In this document: positions 20,201 through 27,400 of the stretch, one piece after another
Layout of the letters: each line of letters opens with the position of its first letter
Numbering within the stretch: position 1 is the stretch's first letter
Assembly: GCF_004340465.1 (NCBI RefSeq)
Contig: NZ_SLVV01000006.1
Location: 372,001-436,000, forward strand
Direction of reading: 5' to 3'
Length of the DNA: 64,000 nt
Source of the DNA: Mesobacillus foraminis
Lineage (GTDB): Bacteria > Bacillota > Bacilli > Bacillales > Cytobacillaceae
Program-made: the position numbers and the translations under genes
Notes under the pieces: model-generated
The model's database searches: none
Told to the model about the DNA's origin: nothing
Seen by the model: the letters and a program-made list of their open reading frames with translations, nothing else

Positions 20201-21381
20201 AATTGACAAAAAAGCAAGAATTCCATCTGCCAGCGGTTCCAGCATATAAAGACTATATTGAATGGTATTTGGCTCAGGATAAGGAAAAAGCGCAGGACTT
20301 TTGGAGTTCTTATTTAAAAGGTTTCAAAGATGCAACCCCATTGCCTGGAGTAACTGAAGAAGAGTCTGGCAACGGACGGGATATTATTAAGACAACCTTT
20401 ACGATACCTGAAGAAGTAACTTCTGTTATTACGGAATTTACGAAAAAGGAACAACATACATTAAATACATTGCTTCAAGCTGCCTGGGGGATTCTTCTTG
20501 GGCGATATACGGGCATGGAAGATATTGTGTATGGATGTACAGTCTCTGGCCGGCCACACTCAATTGAAGATGTCGAAAGAATGGTTGGCATTTTTATCAA
20601 CTCCCTCCCGTTAAGAGTGGAATTGCAGCCTGAAAGAATGGTCAAGGACTTATTGTCATCACTGCAGGAAACGACCTTGGATATTAAGGAATATGAATAT
20701 ACTCTTTTGCCTGATATTCAGGAAGTGAGTGAAATTCCGTTTGGGCAGCCTCTGTTCAAATCGCTGTTAATCTATCAAAATTACCCGGTTGATCCAGAAA
20801 TGAGGAATCCGGACCGGAATGTGGTCTTGAGTGGAATCCAAGGGACTGTTGATATCAACTATAATCTTATTTTAGAGGCGGCACCTAGGGATAAATCGAT
20901 CCTTTTTGAAGTCTATTATAACCAGGGCCTCTGGAGTCAGGACTTTATTGAAAGATTATTCCTTTATTTTCAAAGTACTCTTCTGGAATTAATCGCTAAG
21001 TATGAGCAAACGATACATGACATTTCGATACTGACAGATGCCGAAAGAACGATGATTCTGGACGATTTTTCAAAAACAGCCAAGGTGGAAGTTCTATATG
21101 AGGATCAAGCAGAGATCTACCATGGCATTAATCTTCCAGAGAGAGAGACAGAGATTTATATACTGGATGAACAATGCCGCCCTGTGCCTGTTGGAATTAT
21201 TGGTGAAATATATCTTTACAGCGATGATATTTATAGAGATTGCGGCAGCTGGGCCGAGTGGATGGAAGAAAACTGCATAGAAGATCCTTTCTCACAATCA
21301 CAAGGGAAGAAGTTATATAAAACGGGAGACCTTGGCTTATGGGAAAAGGACGGTTCAATTAGAATCATCGAATTGACTTAA
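11242..21381 (+). CDS. Depsipeptide NRPS subunit 1 (CesA-like): A-KR-T-C-A-T-E-C plus A-domain fragment
   Basis: 3379 aa, about 385 kDa. Order of parts: first half of a split pseudo-Asub (1-90); adenylation domain (95-640; TSGSTGIPK near 264, MPLDHVGG in place of the usual FDxS substrate Asp region, YGMSET near 416, NSGKIQ near 631); ketoreductase (905-1150; TGGLGGIG, Tyr1064 in AYCSAN); second pseudo-Asub half ending LPLNSYGEVDKKAL; carrier Ser1266; condensation (HHIVSDG, 1458-1464); second adenylation domain (1790-2270, Asp1975, Lys2264); carrier Ser2321; epimerase (HHLVMDGVSW from 2504); condensation (HHIALDG from 2965); then only motifs A6-A7 of an adenylation domain (3300-3379). The keto acid plus KR module makes a 2-hydroxy acyl unit and module 2 a D-amino acid. 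ATG 11242 has GAGG seven bases upstream. Confidence 0.9.
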   Translation: MKKYNDENYQQMIKELEDTIKTLPFVEKAGVILVEDEITMAPLHVDDILPEENFSTYEEISVKGGEPIPESINDVCQHQVRKPAVSYGGDLVIQPGQPATLQEILRNAAKQYGDHGITYVYTDGSEGFQSYKDLLQEAEKVLAGLQKLGLKPGDPVVFQFKDNKKFVTSFWACILGGFLPTPVAVAPIYTEMNAVINKLYNSWKLLSKPLILTELDLEEKLGMLEELWNEPSLRIETFQRLSESPANHDWFEATDESFVLNLLTSGSTGIPKCVQHRNKSIIWRTIATSVKNRFNHEDISLNWMPLDHVGGIVMFHVRDVYLGCNQILGHIDHIIQKPLTWLDWIDRYRATITWAPNFAFSMLNDAIAEAGEKSWDLSSMNYLLNGGEAVVAKVAQQFLTLLEPFHLPGNAIVPAYGMSETSSGIVESKNLSRDSISGLNMIDKRSLSGVVRRVSGDDVNQVVFTESGEPLPGVRLRITDRDNQILNEGIIGRLQVKSPSVMNGYYKNEEANKEVFTEDGWFDTGDLGFLMAGRLTVTGRAKDVIIMNGNNYYNYDIEAVVEEIEGIEVTFAAACAIPDEQGVDQLAIFFVPDRHHAKNIMPLIQTIKQALSRKFGLNPKIIIPLSKEIFPKTNSGKIQRNDLIQRYKAKEYQAITREIDLLLENDYTFPDWIYKTDWTICDSPPIGKEKMVLTANTIVFTEWQEEHEENREHKAVYVKKGNQFRRIDAQHYEINSHHQEDYQKLLDSVLEDREKIDQIIHLWNIETGHKEIGNLHELKESQFNSSYSLLFLIQALNKHVHDKMDLYVVTKNAVPVYENEQISFETSTITGFIKTIPHELPHITCKQIDLNEEDKEYVYNYLKQEASIRDQHSVLAYRNKQRMIPAIKKVDLLSGRNRTTPLKTHGFYLVTGGLGGIGKIVCEHLLKRYQANILIIGRTPLCTGNGKEQSQKTKIFEDLKKQESFGGQVFYETADLTDNDHLSKLITDYEGSLDKELDGVIHLAGIIQECLLLDQTHELLEEMYEAKVYGTWVLHQILKEKKEAVFISTSSARTITSGMTVGAYCSANQFNETFAIYQNQFPYLNAYCFSWSLWDDLGMGKGLMIKEVLQHRGYTPIEERKGLYSFLAGLKLGEPTLYVGLNGAKKEIQELSQSNIEPNYKWKVYLQMDLEQDQLEQTLKACRETAAASLDLLDFPIELERKDELPLNSYGEVDKKALLELHKSEDIRDCAPRNQLDLVLVECWKRILDSKKISIHDSFFDLGGNSLQATQLLSAIQNEVGIKLELEDLFYKPKLSDLSDLIDECIQLERTNIRTKIPSREYGEIVPMSSSQKRQWFLYELEPNNPFYNNTVIIDLKGAVNGERIEKSLTSIVYRHETLRTTFDVINEQPSQIIHKEASIALQVKDFLIERKEPNDEVIDSFIREESMKPFDLVEGPVCRFNLLKIDEDEWKLIVTIHHIVSDGWSIGVFVDEFSKLYHSHGHAYQATGVLEIQYADYSLWQAEWVKSEDYLKQLSYWREQLSGSLPILDLPTDKPRPAIQTYSGKIETMMLDKNLTQKIRQLANKEESTIYMVLLAGFAALLKRYSNQEEMIVGSLFANRNRVEVEPLIGFFTNTLPLKFNCEGTFRKFLSQVKTTVLEAQANQDVQFEQLLDEAGIERDPGRHPLFQTMFVVQNAPIKPVSTDELEMDVSIYYNETSKFDLSMQIFEIQNELKVILEFNTDLFEEATIIRLLEHYKNILTGAVESSENRVDEYPIVTEKERGSLANWSSEEHESDFLRRETIIHHFENCAATYPEKCALVYKGKEMTYREVNEQSNNLARLLQNQGIEQEEIIGIMSERSFEMVIGILAVLKAGGAYMPIDPNFPIERISYMLENSQAKRVMAQRKFSQQIASDVSIIDLDDSKIYTGDGESPAININPNQLAYVIYTSGSTGNPKGVMVEHSSVLNIIIDLQEKYPLEENDAYLLKTPITFDVSVAELFGWFHSGGRLVILEQGAEKEPLAILNAIDNITHINFVPSMLSAFINTLQDQEITVLNKLKYVFVAGEALPVELVKQFFQLTERVQLENIYGPTESTIYATHHSLKRSEIQTTIPIGTPMKNIKTYIVNPSNQLQPIGVVGELCIGGAGIARGYLNNTELTNEKFVDNPYSPGEKMYRTGDLARWSQNGTIEYLGRIDHQVKIRGIRIELGEIESAIKQNELVKDCVVSAISDSKGLKRLAAYIVLRTKENIDWVTYLNDLLPEYMIPNYFMVMDVLPTNNSGKIDRKSLPIPNLSLINDSNDYSEPVGEMESEMASIWQDLLGVKQIGRTDDFFKLGGDSIAVIQMISRLRKQGYQLEPKLVYVNKTIAQLSKKIVKTKSVPVVSQSAVKGEVRLTPIQKWFFEQNFSETNHWNLPALICFKQSYTLEVFKQALIAIVNHHDALRLTFSQDEDHWTQTNAGIVEDIQLNVIDCSGLSDSEQESMILEISSNAQRSLKLEEGLLLKPLLFQCNDGSQKLFLAAHHLVMDGVSWRIIGEDLELSLNHLAQGNTPVLPSKTTSYKEWAEAQYQYAESDEIKEELTYWNSIIEEQSPFLSEIPGESGTEGEAESIKIVLSETYTNKIMRTANSAYNTEMNDLLLAALYRAAKISTGNQSLSLMLEGHGRENIVEGLDLTRTVGWFTSAFPLVIKGAADASIGDQIKLVKETIRSIPAKGIGFGILNYLRKRNELEGGAYKAPQILFNYLGQMDSNSSEGKVLLAHPSTGDFHSPAAKRAYAVEINSMVIDGRLEADISLNRELTNNPKIKTFIAAFEQELIEIVDHCLDPVNKGFTASDFPLVGLGQELLDQLPKTTEDVYPLSPMQQGMLYHALADDETSSYNGRIFVTLEGKIDQKLMNRAWKHVIERHPILRTTYAWEGVQSPIQIVQQNAEGLVEFASYKAHAEKEILIQDFLKKPFHLNQEAPLRIMIVSDQSEKSQLIWNFHHIALDGWSVFILLSELLDIYDQLTKKQEFHLPAVPAYKDYIEWYLAQDKEKAQDFWSSYLKGFKDATPLPGVTEEESGNGRDIIKTTFTIPEEVTSVITEFTKKEQHTLNTLLQAAWGILLGRYTGMEDIVYGCTVSGRPHSIEDVERMVGIFINSLPLRVELQPERMVKDLLSSLQETTLDIKEYEYTLLPDIQEVSEIPFGQPLFKSLLIYQNYPVDPEMRNPDRNVVLSGIQGTVDINYNLILEAAPRDKSILFEVYYNQGLWSQDFIERLFLYFQSTLLELIAKYEQTIHDISILTDAERTMILDDFSKTAKVEVLYEDQAEIYHGINLPERETEIYILDEQCRPVPVGIIGEIYLYSDDIYRDCGSWAEWMEENCIEDPFSQSQGKKLYKTGDLGLWEKDGSIRIIELT

Positions 21382-21472
21382 AAAAAAGGATGAAGACTCA
21401 CAAGCGATGGCCGGCTTAGCCTGGCTCCCAGCTTGTGGGTCACCATTCATTTCTTATATTTGGAGGTTACGA
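21382..21472 (+). other. Intercistronic hairpin between the two NRPS genes
   Basis: GACTCACAAGC (21394-21404) pairs with GCTTGTGGGTC over 11 bp with one G-U pair, and the enclosed GCCGGC/GCCTGGC segment can fold again. No T run follows, so it is not an ordinary terminator. GGAGG (21462-21466) then starts the second subunit. The element falls exactly at the hinge of the vestigial adenylation domain shared by the two proteins. It could stabilise the downstream mRNA or be an inserted palindrome. Confidence 0.6.
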
Positions 21473-24400
21473 ATGAGTTATTTAAAAGGCAGAGGCAGAG
21501 TATCGAATCTGGTTCGAATCAATGGCCGAAGAGTAGATCTGACTCAAATCGAAAAAGGAATAAATCAGCATCCTGCCGTGAAACAGTGTGCGATTGTTGC
21601 GAAGCAGCCAGATTACGGCAGTTTGCAGCTAACGGCCTTTATTACGGCAGAACAAAAGCTTGATTTCCGTCATCTTTGTTCAGAGCTCAATATCGAAGAA
21701 CACATGCTTCCGACAGGTTTTATCCAGCTTCCAGCACTCCCGGTAACAGAGGATGGCCAGGTAGATAAGGAACTGCTTAAACAATATCAAATCAGTGATC
21801 TAAAAGAGATAGACATATGGGAAAAAGAAATCCGGTCCATTCCGGGAATCGAGCATGCAGCAATTGTAAACGAAGAAGCTGTCAAGGATCTTGAATACAT
21901 TCATACGAGTGATTTGGGGCTCCTGGAAAAAACTGGAAAGAAACAGTCCTTGCCTGTAAAGAACGAACAAACTGATCAAGGGGAACTTCAATTAGAAGAG
22001 TCTTCTGCTCCACTAGCTATCATCCGCGGAGGTGAGCAGGCAGCGGGTGGGGATGAACCAACAACACTTGTTGAAGTAATTGAAAGAGCAGCGCAAAACC
22101 ATAGAAATCATGGGGTCTTTTTCATAGATACAGAAGGAACAAAAAGTTTTCTGGCGTACCCGGAGCTATTAACTGAGGCTAAATCAGTCCTTTCAGGTTT
22201 GGTTGATCATGGAGTAAGACCGAAGGATAAAGTCGTGTTTCAGCTGGAAGATAACCGTGATTTTGTCAGTGCTTTCTGGGGCTGCATACTGGGAGGCTTT
22301 GTTCCCGTCCCTGTCACTGTACCGAAGTCGTTTGCTGATTCATCCAATGATGCAAACACACTGAAAAACATCCTGAAATCACTGGGAAATCCTTTCATAC
22401 TTACAAATAATCCAAGACTTTCAGAGGTTGAGACCTTATTTCAAGCAACATTGGAAAGAAACAGGATTATGTCCATCAGCGATGTAAAAAGCTATGCCCC
22501 TAGCGAAGAAATTTATCCGTCTTCCCCGGATGATCTCGCGATTATTTTATATACATCAGGCAGCACCGGCATGCCAAAAGGAGTTATGCAAAGCCATCAA
22601 ACCATCATTGCGCGTGAAAGGGGAACCACTGCTTTAAACAGGTTTACATCAGAGGATATATCGGTCAACTGGATGCCCTTAGAACATGTTGGCGGAATCG
22701 TTATGTTCCACATTAAAGAAGTTTATTTAGGGTGTACGCAAATACAGGTGGACACGAACTATATCTTAACGGAACCTCTGCGCTGGCTGGACTTAATCGA
22801 TTCTTATAAAGCGACCTTAACGTGGGCACCGAACTTTGCCTATTCCTTAGTGGTGGATCGGGTGGAGCAGTCACACGGCAGAACATGGGATTTATCTACT
22901 ATGAGATTCATCCTTAACGCTGGGGAAGCCATCAATGCCAAAAGCTGTAAAAAGTTCTTGACGAAGCTTCATAAATTTGGATTGGCAGGCAGCTCCATGT
23001 TCCCAACTTGGGGCATGTCAGAAACATGCTCAGGTGTCGTTTACTCCAATACTTTTACGGCAGAGCCCCATACTGGCATACGAGTGCTTGATACTGCTTT
23101 TTTAACCGGGAAAGTCAGTCAAGTAAGCGAAGCCATTGAGGGACTCACTTTTACTGAACTGGGCAGAACGATACCTGGTGTCGATATAAGAATTGTAGAC
23201 AGTAATAATGAGCTGGTTCGAGAAGGAGTCATTGGCAGCATCCAGATCAAAGGGAAAACGATTACTCTTGGGTATTATCAAAATCAGGCGGAAAATGAAA
23301 AAGCATTTACGGAAGACGGCTGGTTCCAGACGGGGGACCAGGGATTTATTTATAATGGTTCGCTGACGATTACAGGACGAATCAAAGATCTTTTAATTAT
23401 TAATGGAGTAAATTACAGCAATGTTGAAATTGAGAGCCTTGTAGAAGAAGTTGAAGGAGTAGCCTTATCCTATGCTGCGGCTTGTGCGATCAGGGAGAAT
23501 GAAAGTGACACCGACAAAATCGCCATATTTTATGCATCAGAATTAAGCAATCAAACAGAGATTTTTGCCCAAATAAAACAGGTGAGGAAAAAAATCAGTG
23601 ATTCTCTAGGGTTGAGCGTGGACTATATTTTGCCGGTGACAAAAGAGGATATCCCCAAAACCAATATTGGCAAAATCCAGCGGTCAAAGCTTGTGAACCA
23701 ATTCATGGAAGGAAAGTTTCTTGAACCGTTAAAGCAAGTGGATTTATTTGAGAAAAACGAACGAACGATTCCGAATTGGTTTTTTGAGAAGAAATGGAGC
23801 TGCAGGAAGCCTGAAAAGAATGCTTTAGATTTAACATCACGCACATTTTTATTCTTTGAAGAAGAAGCCACAAGAGGAATAGCCAAAGAGATTGCTGCGC
23901 AGGGAGGTACGGTTATCACTGTTCTTTCTGGAGAAAGCAAGAAAAAGATAGATGAACAGACCTACGTCATTGACCGCAGTGAAAAAACGGACTATTTATG
24001 GCTGATGGGAGAGATAAGGAAAGGCGATCTTCCAACAGATCTTCTTGTTAGTGCCAATTCAGGATATGATGGGGGTATTCTGTCAAACACTGAGATAAAC
24101 GCTTTTTACCAAAAAGGGATCTATACACTATTATACCTCATTCAGGCATCAAGTCATTTACATTCTAAAAATATGAATCTGTATGTTCTGACAAAAAATA
24201 GTCAGAATTGGGAAAAGGACACATCTTTAAATTTCGCAGATGCCGTGATACCAGGCTTTATTAAAAGTGCCGCCCTCGAGAACTCCTGGCTAAATTGTTG
24301 CCATATCGATTTTGATCACCACAGCATGACGATTCCTTTGATTGATGAGCTGACTAGCCAGACCATGGCTCCGGAGGTAATCTACCGGAATCATAAAAGA

Positions 24401-27400
24401 TATATTCCACTATTATCACCTTTAACTATTCAAGATGAGACGCAAACGGATACTGCTTTACAGAGTGAAGGACTATATCTGATCACTGGTGGTCTGGGCG
24501 GAATCGGTGTTGAGGTAATCAAGGAACTGTCTCATAAATTTGGATTGAAATTTATCATCGTTGGGAGAACCGTCCTGCCATATGAGGACTATGAAGCTAG
24601 TTCCCATGCTGAGGGGGTTGTCGCGGATCGTTTAAAAGCCTGCCGGGAATTAGCGGCCAATCAGGCAGAGTTCATTTATACGCATGGTGACATAACAGAT
24701 CCTGAATTTATTAAAGCGTCCATAGAAAAAGGCGAAATGAAGTGGGGAATCCCATTATCCGGTGTGTTCCATTTAGCTGGGGAAGGAAATCTGGAAGATC
24801 ATTGGAAGAACTCCGATCATCATTGGATCAAAACAGAAACCACGGCTGCCTATGAAAATATGTTCAAAGCAAAAGTTCATGGTACATTAGCCATCCATGA
24901 AGCAATCAAAGACGATCCTGAAGCAGCATTTATCCTCTTTTCCTCTGTTAATGGCTTCTTTGGGGCATCAACATTTAGTGCTTATTCAGCAGCAAATAGT
25001 TTTGTAGACCATTTTAGTGCCTACCGTTCGCAAAATGGATATCCGAATACATTCTGTTTCTCCTGGAGCATGTGGGATGACATCGGAATGAGTCAGAATA
25101 ACACAGCAAATCAGGCTGCTGCCAGTAAAGGATTCATGACCATTTCAGCCAAACAAGGCCTGAATTCCTTATTGCTTGGGCTAAGTCTTAAGAGGACTGC
25201 TTTATTTGTGGGGCTGGATGGCAACAACCCGCATATCCGAAGCATATCGGAATTTGACCGTAATCTTGAATTAATGCCAACCGTTTATTATACAAGTGCT
25301 GAGGCGGAGTTTAACTCAGAGATGATCAAAGAGAAATTAACTTCACTGGGTGCAGCAGAGGATATCAGATTGGTCAAGCTGGCAGACATGCCTTTGTATG
25401 GAACAGGATCCGTTGATTACACCAGGCTTAATTCCGCAGCAGGCAACAGCGCTTCTCTAATGGAAAAGGATGAAGAGTTATCGGAAACAGAGACAATAGT
25501 AGCGAAAATCTTTAAAGAAATCCTGAAGGTTCATATGGTGAAAAAAAATGACAGCTTTTTTGAGCTGGGAGGCCATTCTCTTAAAGCGACGCAAGTTCTT
25601 TCAAGAATACAAAGTGAGTTTCAGGTAAAGCTGCCTGTTCAAGTTATCTTCCAATATCCTACGGTTGCTAAAATTGCAGGAGTGATAGATTCCAATAGGG
25701 AAAATGAGACGCAATTGATTGAGATTCCAAAGCTGCCGGAACAAGAGTATTATGAACTATCACATGCGCAGAAGAGGGTTTATTTCCTGACAACCATGGA
25801 TTCCGAAAGCCACAATTATAATATTATCGGAACATGGAAGCTCAAAGGAAATCTAAAAAGTGATTTGCTTGAGAAGAGTTTACAGATACTTGTGGACCGG
25901 CATGAGTCATTGCGTACCACTTTCACAATGGTAAATGAAACTCCAGTACAAAAAATCAACAAGGATGGTGTGATTACCTGCTATTATGCAGATTTATCCG
26001 AGCTGGATCAAATAGCAAAGGAAAGGGCAGTAGAAGAGCTTACTCTAAGCGAAGCTGAAAGGAAGTATAGCCTGGAGGAAGGGCCGCTCATGGTGGCTAC
26101 AGTTGTTAAGCTGGAGGAGTATCAGCATCTGCTATTAATTGCCCAGCATCATATCATTTCGGATGGCTGGTCTCTGGGAGTCCTTATCCAGGAGCTAAGC
26201 AATATTTATGAAGCCTATTTACAAGGGAAAACACCTGAGCTGCAGCCGGTCGACTGTAAAATAACCGATTATATTTCCTGGCATAATAAAGAAGCAGACA
26301 ACAATAGCGGGAATCGTCAATACTGGATGAATCAGCTTAAAGGCGAACTTCCGGTCATCGAATTGCCATTGGACCATCCAAGACCAGCAATGAGAACCTA
26401 TAATGGCGATACAAAACAACTAAAGATAAACGCAGACCTTACAAAAGAATTGAATAAAATTTGTAAAAAACAAGGGACCTCTCTGTTTATGACCTTACTA
26501 GCGGCCTATAAAGTATTTTTGTATAAATTAACAGGAACTAAAGACATCATTGTTGGCTCTCCGATTGCCGGAAGAAATCACAAAGCAGCTGAAAAGCTGG
26601 TGGGAATGTTTGTCAATACACTTCCATTCCGCACGTTCCTTAAATCGGAAGAAACATTCACAAGCTTGCTGGAAAGGGTTAAGCAAACAACACTTGAGGG
26701 ATATGAACATCAGGATTATCCTTTTGATAAATTAGTGGAAGATGTAAATCCTGAACGGGATATGAGCAGGACACCTATTTTCCAGGTTATGATGGGATTA
26801 TTAAACGTACCGCTTGATTTAAAATTAGGAGACTTGCAGATTCAAGAATTGATTAAAGAGCAGAAAGTATCCAAATTTGACTTGACACTTCATGTATTTG
26901 AGCGTGATCATGCGTTATCGATTTATTTTGAATACAATACCGATTTATTTACAAGGGAGACAATGAACCGTTGGATGGGTTATTTTAAAAATATCCTTGG
27001 TGCTATAACCGAGTCCCCTGCCATTAAAATCAATGAGATCGTCATGCAGGACAAGGAAGAATTAGAGTACTTTGCCAGGAACTTTAATCAAACATCCGTT
27101 CCATATCCAAGTGATAAAACGGTCCAGGAACTATTTGAAGAGCAAGTGATACTCCATCCACAAAAACCTGCCATTAACTGTAATGGACAGGAGATTTCGT
27201 ATGCTGATTTAAATCAAAGGGCAAATGCCATTGCGAAAAAATTAAGAGAATCCCATACAGGGAAGAGCAAAGTGGCAGGGATTTTCATTGATCGTTCGAT
27301 TGAGGCAATTGCTGGCATTATAGGGATATTAAAAGCAGGGTTTGCCTATCTCCCTATCGATCCAAAATATCCAAGGGAACGAATCCATTACATGATAGAA

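Noticed and set aside
21407-21472. In-frame N-terminal extension of subunit 2 from ATG 21407
   Set aside because: No ribosome binding site, and it would be translated from the hairpin; ATG 21473 has GGAGG at the right distance.
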